Assembly: GCA_934163035.1 (NCBI GenBank)
Contig: CAKPJX010000017.1
Span: 1-20,832, forward strand
Direction: 5' to 3'
Origin: an uncultured Bacilli bacterium
GTDB lineage: Bacteria > Bacillota_I > Bacilli_A > RF39 > UBA660
Length of the DNA stretch: 20,832 bases
Part shown: piece after piece, positions 1 through 6,694 of the stretch
Layout of the letters: each line of letters opens with the position of its first letter
Numbering within the stretch: the first letter of the stretch is position 1
Translations under genes and position numbers: made by a program
Notes under the pieces: model-generated
What the model was told of the DNA's origin: nothing
Database searches by the model: none
The model's input: only the letters and a program-made list of their open reading frames with translations

Positions 1-4
1 ACAT
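1..4 (-). CDS. Start codon of a divergent gene, cut off by the window edge
   Basis: On the minus strand an ATG occupies positions 4-2. A GAAAGAAGG ribosome site (20-12) precedes it at a 7-base spacing, and a promoter-like pair lies further upstream. Only one codon is inside the window, so nothing can be said about the product. The call rests on the ribosome site and promoter geometry. Confidence 0.4.
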
Positions 5-40
5 ATAAATACCTTCTTTCAATTTGGTTTGGTCACTTAT

Positions 41-70
41 ATTGTATCAAGGTTTAAGTTTATATGTCTT
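41..70 (-). promoter_or_regulatory. Putative promoter of the divergent upstream gene
   Basis: Read on the minus strand, a TACAAT -10 box (46-41) lies 18 bases from AAGACA (70-65), which matches four of six positions of TTGACA. It is placed correctly for the ATG at position 4. Confidence 0.4.
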
Positions 71-92
71 TTATTATGAAAAAAAGTGCATA

Positions 93-109
93 TAGAGTTA
101 AACACTCTA
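93..109. repeat. Short inverted repeat upstream of xfp
   Basis: TAGAGT (93-98) and ACTCTA (104-109) form a 6-base stem with a 5-base loop. It lies between the divergent promoters and has no T-run, so it looks more like a possible operator than a terminator. No regulator can be named. Confidence 0.3.
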
Positions 110-166
110 CACACACTAAAATTATATATCCGAAATTTTTCCCTTTTTTTTTATTATAAATTAGGA

Positions 167-192
167 TATAATTTTATATAGAATAGGAGGGG
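167..192 (+). promoter_or_regulatory. xfp -10 box and ribosome site
   Basis: A perfect TATAAT -10 (167-172) is followed by AGGAGGGG (185-192), six bases or so before the ATG at 198. The -35 region is a T-rich stretch with no recognisable TTGACA, so the promoter call depends on the -10 alone. Confidence 0.45.
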
Positions 193-197
193 TATTT

Positions 198-2531
198 ATG
201 GCTACTTTGTCAAAAAAAGAATTAAAAAGAATGGATAAATATTTTAGAGCATTAAACTATTTATCTGTTGGTCAATTATATTTACTTGATAATCCATTAT
301 TAAAAAGAGACTTAAGAATAACTGATATAAAACCAAATGTTGTTGGTCACTGGGGTACAGCTCCTGGACAAAACTTTATATATATGCATCTTAATAGAAT
401 TATTAAGAAATTTAATTTGAAAATGATATATATATCTGGACCTGGTCATGGCGGACAAGCAATGATAGCGAATAACTATTTAGAAGGTGTTTATACTAGA
501 TTTTATCCTGAAATAACTGAGGATGAGGAAGGTATGAAGAAATTATTTAAACAGTTTAGTTTTCCTGGTGGTGTTTCTTCTCATGTTGCACCTAATGTAC
601 CTGGTTCTATTCATGAGGGTGGAGAATTAGGATATAGTCTTTCTCATGCTGCAGGTGCAGTTTTAGATAATAAGGATTTAATAGCAGCTTGTGTTGTTGG
701 TGATGGTGAGGCTGAGACTGGTCCTTTAGCGACCAGTTGGAACATTAATAAGTTTTTGAATAAAAAAACAGATGGAGTAGTTTTACCTATTTTACATAGA
801 AATGGTTATAAGATTGCTAATCCAACTATCTTTGGTAGGATGAGTGAAGAAGAAATAGAAGATTTCTTTTATGGACTTGGTTGGAAACCTTATTTTGTTA
901 GTGGAAGTGATTCACATTATTTACACGAAGTTATGGCTAGAACATTAGACAAAGTGGTTAAAGATATTTTAAAAATAAAAGAGACTGGTAAGGGAAGTTA
1001 CCCTGTTCTTATATTAACTACTCCTAAAGGATGGACTGGTCCTAAGGAAGTTTTGGATAAGAAGGTTGAGGGTAGTTTTAGATCTCATCAGGTTCCTATT
1101 TCTATAACTAGAGATAATCCTATTAATTTAGGGATGATAGAAAAATGGCTTAAGAGTTATCATCCTGAAGAGTTGTTTGATGATAAGGGACACCTTTTAA
1201 AAGAATTGAAGGAATTGTGTCCTACACCTTCTAAGTGTATGGGAGCTAGTAGTTTTGCGAATGGTGGTCTTTTACTTAAAGAAATTATTACTCCTAAATG
1301 GGAAAATTATACTTTAAGAATAGATAAACCTGGTTCTATTATTGCTCAAGATACGATGGAACTTGGTAGGTATATAAAGGATTTATTTGTACTTAATAAG
1401 GATAATAAAAATTTTAGAATGTTTGGGCCGGATGAGGCTTTATCTAATAGATTTAATCATGTTTTTGAAGTTGAAAATAGGACCTGGGACTATAAAACTT
1501 TTAAGAATGATGAATTTTTAGCTAGTAATGGTAGAGTGATGGACTCTTATTTATCTGAACATTTATGTCAGGGAATGCTTGAGGGGTATTTGCTTACTGG
1601 TAGACATGGCTTTTTTCATAGTTATGAGGCTTTTATTAGAATCATTGATTCAATGGCCTCACAACACGCAAAATGGCTTAAGGTATGTGAAGAAATTCCT
1701 TGGAGAGCACCAATTGCTTCACTTAATTATTTACTTTGTTCACATGTTTTTCAACAAGATCATAATGGGTATACACATCAAGATCCTGGCTTTTTAAATC
1801 ATTTGGTTACTAAAAAGGCAGATATTGTTAGAATGTATTTGCCTCCTGACACTAATTGTTTATTGTCTTGCTTTGATCATTGTGTAAAAAGCAAGAATTA
1901 TGTAAATGTTATTATTGCATCAAAGCATCCTAGACCACAATGGCTTAGTGTTGGTGAAGCTCAAGTTCATTGTGCTAGGGGTCTTGGTATTTGGGATTTT
2001 GCTAGTAATGATATGGGGGATCCAGATATTGTAATGGCTTGTTGTGGTGAGACTCCAACACTTGAGACTTTGGCTGCTGTTGATATATTGAGAAAATGTG
2101 TTAAAGGTATTAGGATTAGAGTTGTTAATGTTGTTGATTTAATGAAATTACAATCTCCAGATACACATCCACATGGTATGAGTGATAAGGAATATAATGA
2201 GATATTTACTAAGGATAGACCAATATTATTTAATTTCCATGGTTATCCATCATTAATTCATCAGTTGACATATAAGAGGGAAAATAGAAATTTACATGTT
2301 CATGGTTATAAAGAAGAAGGAACTATCACAACAACTTTTGATATTCGTGTACAGAATGAAATTGATAGATTCCATCTAGTTAAATCAGCATTAATGGAAA
2401 TGAGGAGATATTCTAAAAGTTCTACTACTTTAATAAAGTGGTGTGATGATATGTTGGCTGAGCATAAAAGATATATTCATGAGTATGGTGAGGATATGCC
2501 ATATATATTAAATTGGAAATGGGGTAATTAG
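198..2531 (+). CDS. xfp: Xylulose-5-phosphate/fructose-6-phosphate phosphoketolase
   Basis: Thiamine-diphosphate enzyme that cleaves xylulose 5-phosphate (and often fructose 6-phosphate) with phosphate to give acetyl phosphate plus glyceraldehyde 3-phosphate or erythrose 4-phosphate. It is the key step of phosphoketolase-type sugar fermentation in the cytosol. The 777 residues are close to the family's usual 790-825 and the protein looks complete. Visible family blocks are HWGTAPG (51-57), GPGHGG (81-86), GELGYSLSHAAG (142-153) and the ThDP/Mg site GDGEAETGPLA (168-178), followed by LHRNGYKIANPT around 199-210. The start is fixed by AGGAGGGG six bases upstream. The next gene begins only two bases after the TAG stop, so the two are probably cotranscribed. 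It gives acetyl phosphate and hence ATP through acetate kinase, which is not in this window. Family identity is secure; substrate preference cannot be read from the sequence. Confidence 0.97.
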   Translation: MATLSKKELKRMDKYFRALNYLSVGQLYLLDNPLLKRDLRITDIKPNVVGHWGTAPGQNFIYMHLNRIIKKFNLKMIYISGPGHGGQAMIANNYLEGVYTRFYPEITEDEEGMKKLFKQFSFPGGVSSHVAPNVPGSIHEGGELGYSLSHAAGAVLDNKDLIAACVVGDGEAETGPLATSWNINKFLNKKTDGVVLPILHRNGYKIANPTIFGRMSEEEIEDFFYGLGWKPYFVSGSDSHYLHEVMARTLDKVVKDILKIKETGKGSYPVLILTTPKGWTGPKEVLDKKVEGSFRSHQVPISITRDNPINLGMIEKWLKSYHPEELFDDKGHLLKELKELCPTPSKCMGASSFANGGLLLKEIITPKWENYTLRIDKPGSIIAQDTMELGRYIKDLFVLNKDNKNFRMFGPDEALSNRFNHVFEVENRTWDYKTFKNDEFLASNGRVMDSYLSEHLCQGMLEGYLLTGRHGFFHSYEAFIRIIDSMASQHAKWLKVCEEIPWRAPIASLNYLLCSHVFQQDHNGYTHQDPGFLNHLVTKKADIVRMYLPPDTNCLLSCFDHCVKSKNYVNVIIASKHPRPQWLSVGEAQVHCARGLGIWDFASNDMGDPDIVMACCGETPTLETLAAVDILRKCVKGIRIRVVNVVDLMKLQSPDTHPHGMSDKEYNEIFTKDRPILFNFHGYPSLIHQLTYKRENRNLHVHGYKEEGTITTTFDIRVQNEIDRFHLVKSALMEMRRYSKSSTTLIKWCDDMLAEHKRYIHEYGEDMPYILNWKWGN

Positions 2532-2533
2532 GT

Positions 2534-3346
2534 ATGAATGATGAAGCTATATTAAATAAGAAAATGAAGAAAAGAAAAAATCTTTTGATATCTTTTGGAA
2601 TTCTTGGAGTTGTCGTTGTTGTTATAATTGGTGTTATTCTCTATATGGCTTATGATGATTTAAAACAAGAAGATTTGTTAAAGAAAGAAGTAGTTACTCT
2701 TTCAAATAAAAAATTAGATAAGGATGATTTTTCTATTAATATAGTTACTAAAGGTGATTATGTTTATGTAGAAGAGGCTATAAAGAACTTTTACTTAAAA
2801 TTATCTGATAGTGTTAAAAATATTAGTTCTGTTTTTGATAACCAAGAATTTCTTCAAATTTTAAGTGCTAATAATATTACTAGTGATGGACCTAATTTTA
2901 CTAAGAGTTTAGCTCTTATTGATGATACTACTAAAAATGTAAAAGAAGCTATGAATAGTATTATTGATTTATGTAATGAAGAAACTGTTTTAAATTTACT
3001 TGATAAAAATAAAGTAGATGATTATTATATTGATTTTTATAAAGAGTTAATGCTTACTGATTCTGATAAAGATGATCTTGAAGCAACAAAAAAAGAAATG
3101 ATGAATTTATCAATTGATCTTGAAGAGTTTTTAAATAAAGCTAAGGAAATTCTTTTAATGTTAAAGAGTAATAGTAATTCTTGGAGTATATCTGATGGTC
3201 AAATTTATTTTACGACTGATGGCTTAGTTAATACTTATAATAATTTATATAATGAGTTAACAGATAAGGCAAATAAAATTCAAAAGTATAATGAGTCAGT
3301 TAGTGATAATAATAGTAGTAGTAGTGATAAAGAAATTGTTGCATAA
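2534..3346 (+). CDS. Membrane-anchored hypothetical protein
   Basis: I do not recognise a family. The 270-residue protein has a short basic N-terminus (KKMKKRKN), one hydrophobic segment at about 17-39, and then a hydrophilic, Asp/Asn/Lys-rich region with long stretches likely to form helices or coiled coil. It ends in a Ser/Asn-rich tail (SDNNSSSSDKE). There is no lipobox or cleavable-looking signal, so a type II single-pass protein with an outside domain is likely. It starts two bases after the xfp stop, with a GGGG tract about 10 bases upstream as the only ribosome site, which suggests translational coupling to xfp. A hairpin overlapping its stop codon closes the transcription unit. Its job is unknown, and adjacency to xfp need not mean a shared function. 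Confidence 0.8.
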   Translation: MNDEAILNKKMKKRKNLLISFGILGVVVVVIIGVILYMAYDDLKQEDLLKKEVVTLSNKKLDKDDFSINIVTKGDYVYVEEAIKNFYLKLSDSVKNISSVFDNQEFLQILSANNITSDGPNFTKSLALIDDTTKNVKEAMNSIIDLCNEETVLNLLDKNKVDDYYIDFYKELMLTDSDKDDLEATKKEMMNLSIDLEEFLNKAKEILLMLKSNSNSWSISDGQIYFTTDGLVNTYNNLYNELTDKANKIQKYNESVSDNNSSSSDKEIVA

Positions 3347-3361
3347 GCTGACAATTTCTTT
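3330..3361 (+). terminator. Hairpin terminator at the end of the xfp unit
   Basis: AAGAAATTGT (3330-3339) pairs perfectly with ACAATTTCTT (3351-3360), a 10-base stem with an 11-base loop spanning the stop codon of the hypothetical gene. The T-tract after it is short, so termination may be partial. Confidence 0.55.
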
Positions 3362-3373
3362 ACATTTATGTTA

Positions 3374-3402
3374 TTGACTTTGATTATTATCTTGGATATA
3401 AT
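3374..3402 (+). promoter_or_regulatory. SigA-type promoter of the pilin-like gene
   Basis: TTGACT (3374-3379), a 17-base spacer and TATAAT (3397-3402), 32 bases before the ATG. An AAAGAGG ribosome site lies six bases before the start. Confidence 0.8.
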
Positions 3403-3433
3403 GCTTGATACAAAAATAGAAAAGAGGTAGTTT

Positions 3434-5026
3434 ATGAAGATAAAAAAAATAACAAGTATAATTTTAATATTGATGATTTTAACTGCTCCATTTTGTAGTT
3501 TATTAAATGTTGGAGCAGAAGGAGTAACAATTACAACAGATGAAAATAATAAAGTAACCAATACTGCCAATATAATTCTTAATGATATTAATTCGGATAC
3601 TTTTAATGCTTATAAGATATTGGATGTTTATTATGACAGTGCTTCTAATGAAGTCTCTTATAAGTTTACAGATTTATTTACTAACTTTCAAAAGAGTACT
3701 TATGGTACTGATTTTACTAGTATGAGTATAGATGAGTATGTTGCTTTAGGTGAGAATACTGAGAGTGATATTCAGAAGTTTGAGTTGCTAGTTACTAGTT
3801 TTGCTAAATATATTAGAGCAACAGCTGCTGCTGGTAATTCTGTTGCTGCAGTAGCTTTAGATACTGCAGATGGTGCTGCTAAAAAGTTGGTAGAAGCCGG
3901 TTCATATTTAATTTTATCATCTAATGTTGCTGATAGGTTTTTAGATGTTGGAGACTCCAAGGTTCCATTTATTCTTAGTTATGGTGCAATTATAGCGAAT
4001 GTTACATTTACAGTTTTTGATAATCAATGGGTGTTATCTGATTGTACTTTGACTCCTAAAGGTTACCCAAAAGATGGAAATACATTTATGGTTAATTATT
4101 TGTTTGATACTACAGTTGATAATTATCCTAATTTTTATAATCAACATAAGAATGACAATACTTTTAATTTTGATATACCATTTTATAAGAATAGGGAATA
4201 TACATATTATGCTGGTCCAGTAACTGATTCTACTCCTGAAAATCCTGCTAGATTAGAAATTTTATTTCCAACGGGTGTTAGTATAGATAATAGTAAAATA
4301 TATTATAATGAGGCTATAAATGAAGATGGTGACAATATAAATGTGGCATTATCTGGTAACAAAGTTTTAAATAATGCTGGTGTTCAAATTGCTACATTGA
4401 CAACTGAGACTGTTACTGATGGTGTTAAAGTTACTGTTGATTTTTTAACTTATTCTAATGATAATCTTAATGCTTTTGTATTTGGCATTAAGTTAAATGA
4501 TGAAGCTGTTATTGGAAACTCTGGTAACATAATTAAGTCAACCTTATATTATGTAAAAGATAAATATGCCCCAAAACCTAGTACTTGGGCAGAATATCCA
4601 CAATTAACTTTTGAGAATACGATAACTACTTATGATTTACAAATAACTAATAAAGATGCTACAGATAATAGTCTTTTAAGTGGTGGTGTATTTGATGTTT
4701 ATTCTGATTCAGGCTATACAAATAAAATTGGTACTATTACTATTTCATCTGATGGTACTGGGGTTTTATCTGGTGTTGTACCAGGTGAATATTATCTAAA
4801 ACAAGTTAAGGCTCCAACTGGTTATAGAGTAGCTCAATCATTAGATAAGGTAACTGTTGGTGATGATATAGCTACAACTAATGTTGACATTCTTAGTACT
4901 AAAGCTGGACTTCTTCCATCAACTGGAGGTCTTGGTACAATTCTTTATACATCATTTGGTTTACTTATTGTTTTTTTAGGTTCAATTGCTTTTGTATCAT
5001 ATAGGAAAAGACAATTACAAAATTAA
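3434..5026 (+). CDS. LPXTG-anchored pilin-like surface protein
   Basis: Secreted, wall-anchored protein of 530 residues that resembles Gram-positive fimbrial backbone subunits of the isopeptide-forming type. The order is: signal peptide (about 1-28; basic MKIKK, hydrophobic core, then VGAEG); an N-terminal region with a pilin-like ILND..TFNAYKILDVYYD block; a central fimbrial-type domain (roughly 220-395); a CnaB/SpaA-like domain (about 400-490) with the family's LSGGVFDVY and APTGY blocks; then the sorting signal LPSTG at 494-498, a hydrophobic stretch and a basic RKRQLQN tail. In the CnaB domain the usual reactive Lys of the KxD motif is Asn406, and the catalytic Glu of the YxLxET E-box is Gln457, so the normal bond is unlikely there. 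It has its own promoter and no pilin-type sortase beside it. It could be a pilin or a single wall-anchored adhesin. Confidence 0.85.
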   Translation: MKIKKITSIILILMILTAPFCSLLNVGAEGVTITTDENNKVTNTANIILNDINSDTFNAYKILDVYYDSASNEVSYKFTDLFTNFQKSTYGTDFTSMSIDEYVALGENTESDIQKFELLVTSFAKYIRATAAAGNSVAAVALDTADGAAKKLVEAGSYLILSSNVADRFLDVGDSKVPFILSYGAIIANVTFTVFDNQWVLSDCTLTPKGYPKDGNTFMVNYLFDTTVDNYPNFYNQHKNDNTFNFDIPFYKNREYTYYAGPVTDSTPENPARLEILFPTGVSIDNSKIYYNEAINEDGDNINVALSGNKVLNNAGVQIATLTTETVTDGVKVTVDFLTYSNDNLNAFVFGIKLNDEAVIGNSGNIIKSTLYYVKDKYAPKPSTWAEYPQLTFENTITTYDLQITNKDATDNSLLSGGVFDVYSDSGYTNKIGTITISSDGTGVLSGVVPGEYYLKQVKAPTGYRVAQSLDKVTVGDDIATTNVDILSTKAGLLPSTGGLGTILYTSFGLLIVFLGSIAFVSYRKRQLQN

Positions 5027-5050
5027 ACTTTTTTAAGTCTTTTTTTTATA
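5006..5050 (+). terminator. AT-rich terminator after the pilin-like gene
   Basis: AAAAGAC (5006-5012) can pair with GTCTTTT (5037-5043) around a long loop containing a second small ACTT/AAGT stem, and an uninterrupted T-run follows (5039-5047). It overlaps the end of the coding region. The stem is weak. Confidence 0.5.
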
Positions 5051-5085
5051 AAATCTATATTTTTGCATAAAATATAAATAGTCAA

Positions 5086-5120
5086 ATTATTAGCACTTTA
5101 TATTGACAAGTGCTAATAAT
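5086..5120. promoter_or_regulatory. CIRCE operator (HrcA site)
   Basis: TTAGCACTT (5090-5098), exactly nine bases, then AAGTGCTAA (5108-5116). This is the CIRCE layout with the outer C/G pair of the consensus changed to T/A. The palindrome continues outward for four more perfect pairs, giving 13-base arms (5086-5098 and 5108-5120). CIRCE is the binding site of the heat-shock repressor HrcA. The hrcA gene is not in the window. Confidence 0.9.
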
Positions 5121-5131
5121 AGTGATACAAT
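5103..5131 (+). promoter_or_regulatory. Consensus SigA promoter of hsp20, buried in CIRCE
   Basis: Perfect TTGACA (5103-5108), a 17-base spacer and TACAAT (5126-5131). The -35 box lies in the CIRCE spacer, with its last A at the first base of the right arm. HrcA binding should therefore block RNA polymerase directly. Confidence 0.9.
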
Positions 5132-5160
5132 AATAATGTAATCGAAAGGAAGATGATATT

Positions 5161-5556
5161 ATGGATTTATTTCCAAGAAAAGTTTATTTAGATGATATTT
5201 TTGATGATTTCTTATCTACTAAGAAAGAGCAAAATATGAAATGTGATATTTATGAGGAGAATAATAATTATCATATAGAAGTTGATATTCCTGGGTTTGA
5301 TAAGAAAGATATTTCAGTTGAGGTTAAAGATGGTTATTTAACAATATCAGCTGTTAAAAATAATGTAGTTGAAGATAAAGACAGCAAGAGAAATTATATT
5401 CGTCGTGAAAGGGTTTGTGGCAAATATGAGAGATCATTTTATGTTGGAGATCTAGACGAAGATAAAATTAATGCTGAATTTAATAATGGTATGTTAAAAA
5501 TTGTTGTACCTAAGAAAGAAAAACAAGAAAATAAGAAAATCATTGAAATTAATTAA
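5161..5556 (+). CDS. Hsp20/alpha-crystallin family small heat-shock protein
   Basis: ATP-independent holdase chaperone that binds unfolding proteins in the cytosol and keeps them refoldable. The 131 residues are a normal length for bacterial small heat-shock proteins. A short N-terminal arm with FPRKVYLDDIFDDFL is followed by an alpha-crystallin domain (about 26-118) containing YHIEVDIPGFDKKDISV, the DGYLTISA strand and the hallmark GMLKIVVPK (110-118). The C-terminal IEI (128-130) is the I-x-I motif used for oligomer assembly. The AAAGGAAG ribosome site fits the ATG at 5161. Control is unusually clear: a consensus promoter overlapped by a CIRCE operator, so the gene should be HrcA-repressed and induced by heat or protein damage. 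It is monocistronic, with a strong terminator. Confidence 0.95.
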   Translation: MDLFPRKVYLDDIFDDFLSTKKEQNMKCDIYEENNNYHIEVDIPGFDKKDISVEVKDGYLTISAVKNNVVEDKDSKRNYIRRERVCGKYERSFYVGDLDEDKINAEFNNGMLKIVVPKKEKQENKKIIEIN

Positions 5557-5577
5557 GGAGCTTTTAGCTCTTTTTTT
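5555..5577 (+). terminator. Rho-independent terminator of hsp20
   Basis: AAGGAGCT and AGCTCTTT form an 8-base stem (one G-U pair) around a TTT loop, followed by a run of T. It starts within the stop codon. Confidence 0.85.
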
Positions 5578-5588
5578 CTTTCTATTTC

Positions 5589-5616
5589 TTGACTTAATGT
5601 CCTAGATTGTTATAAT
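5589..5616 (+). promoter_or_regulatory. SigA promoter with extended -10
   Basis: TTGACT (5589-5594), a 16-base spacer and TATAAT (5611-5616), preceded by a TGT extended -10 element. It lies 22 bases before the ATG at 5639, with AGAGGGTGA as ribosome site. Confidence 0.75.
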
Positions 5617-5638
5617 TGTATTTATAGAGGGTGATTTT

Positions 5639-6160
5639 ATGGGCCAAAGACGAAATATGGTATTTCCAATTATTATGACTGTTTTAATAATAGTTATAAT
5701 AATCTATTTGATTGGTAGTGTTAGACAACCTTATGTTTCTTGTAGTAGAAGTACAGTTGATGACTTAGGAATTAAATTGGTTGAAGATTTGGTTACCACT
5801 TTGGATAATAATAAAATAAAGAAAATGGAACTTACTAAGACCATTATACTTCCAGAAAAATATTTAAGTTCAGATAAATATTTGGAGGAAATTAAATTTG
5901 CTTTAATTAAGGCTTATGATTATTTAGGAAAGTCTGCTAAAGTATATATAGAATCTGATAGAGTTATTGTTAGTGTTAATATTGAAGATGATCAAACTAT
6001 TATTTTGAAAAATATAGAGTTTTTTGATGAAGATGGTTTAGTTGTTAAGGTTAATCCTAACACTAAAAGTAGTGATGTTGTTACACTTAGTATCTCAGAT
6101 AAATACAGCGAGGGCGAATTTATGAGTAGAATGAAAAATAATGGGTATATGTGTAAATAA
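5639..6160 (+). CDS. Hypothetical membrane-anchored protein
   Basis: No family recognised with confidence. The 173-residue protein has a basic start (MGQRRN), one strongly hydrophobic segment at about 8-27, and an alternating strand/helix domain outside or inside the membrane. There are two cysteines, Cys35 just after the membrane segment and Cys172 as the penultimate residue, which could form a disulfide joining the two ends if the domain is extracellular. The ending (GYMCK) loosely recalls small secreted lipoprotein-type domains such as DUF1307, but the match is too thin to call and no lipobox is seen. It is the first gene of a group of small genes read from its own promoter. Its stop codon shares one base with the next start (TAATG). 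Confidence 0.75.
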   Translation: MGQRRNMVFPIIMTVLIIVIIIYLIGSVRQPYVSCSRSTVDDLGIKLVEDLVTTLDNNKIKKMELTKTIILPEKYLSSDKYLEEIKFALIKAYDYLGKSAKVYIESDRVIVSVNIEDDQTIILKNIEFFDEDGLVVKVNPNTKSSDVVTLSISDKYSEGEFMSRMKNNGYMCK

Positions 6161-6420
6161 TGGATAGTAATATAGATAACTTAATTTCAGAAATTAATTT
6201 TAATAATAGTTTAGTTAGTTGTGGTTCTATTATGCTTACCAATGATGAGATTAGAGTACTTAGAAAGTTTAATATTGATTATTTACATTGTTCTACTTTA
6301 AAAGAAGTTTTATATGAGATAGAAAGAGTCGGATATGAAGAGGCATCTTTTGATTTTGAACTTGAAATGATTTCTTTGTCCATATCTGAGAGGGATTATT
6401 ATCAAAATACTAATAAATAG
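6160..6420 (+). CDS. Small hypothetical acidic protein
   Basis: An 86-residue protein without membrane segments or a recognised domain. It carries a LTNDEIRVLRKFNIDY stretch followed by a predicted helical, Glu-rich part and ends with a SISERDYY block. It looks like a compact cytosolic protein, perhaps a binding partner. The start ATG overlaps the previous stop by one base and has only a weak ribosome site, so its translation is probably coupled to the upstream gene. The function is unknown. Its reality is supported by the coupled start and an open frame with ordinary codon use. Confidence 0.7.
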   Translation: MDSNIDNLISEINFNNSLVSCGSIMLTNDEIRVLRKFNIDYLHCSTLKEVLYEIERVGYEEASFDFELEMISLSISERDYYQNTNK

Positions 6421-6439
6421 GAGTTTGAGGTGATATTTA

Positions 6440-6622
6440 GTGAATTATATGTTAGATAAAATTAATTTATTAGAGAATAAAGATGAAATTATTAATACAG
6501 CTAAAGAGATTGTAAAAAAGTTAGAGGAAAATAAAAATCTTGATGATAGTGAGAAACTTATGACTATTGAGTTAGCTGTTGCTCAACTAAATTATGATTT
6601 ATATCATATTAGTGGTGACTAG
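6440..6622 (+). CDS. Small hypothetical helical protein (GTG start)
   Basis: Sixty residues, almost all predicted helix, with charged heptad-like spacing (NLLENKDEIINTAKEIVKKLEEN). No known domain. The start is GTG at 6440: GAGGTGA (6427-6433) sits six bases upstream, whereas the in-frame ATG at 6449 would be 15 bases away. It follows the 86-residue gene by 19 bases and precedes the cysteine desulfurase by 72 bases. A small adaptor or partner role is possible but not shown. Confidence 0.7.
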   Translation: MNYMLDKINLLENKDEIINTAKEIVKKLEENKNLDDSEKLMTIELAVAQLNYDLYHISGD

Positions 6623-6654
6623 TATTTAAATTTATTTCTTTTGTATTAAAAATA

Positions 6655-6675
6655 TTGTATACTTGTGTATATGAT
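6655..6675 (+). promoter_or_regulatory. Possible promoter before the cysteine desulfurase
   Basis: TATACT (6658-6663) and TATGAT (6670-6675) are both -10-like and lie 20-37 bases before the ATG. Neither has a good -35 at normal spacing, so the gene may simply be transcribed from the promoter at 5589. Confidence 0.3.
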
Positions 6676-6694
6676 ATTTTTTTGAGGTGATAGT

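Noticed and set aside
1579..1797. Small plus-strand open frame inside xfp
   Set aside because: It is an out-of-frame reading within a conserved phosphoketolase region, with no initiation signals.
3280..3570. Minus-strand open frame over the pilin promoter and signal peptide
   Set aside because: It is a hydrophobic, Ser/Leu/Ile-rich reading of the opposite strand, with no ribosome site, and lies across a good plus-strand promoter.
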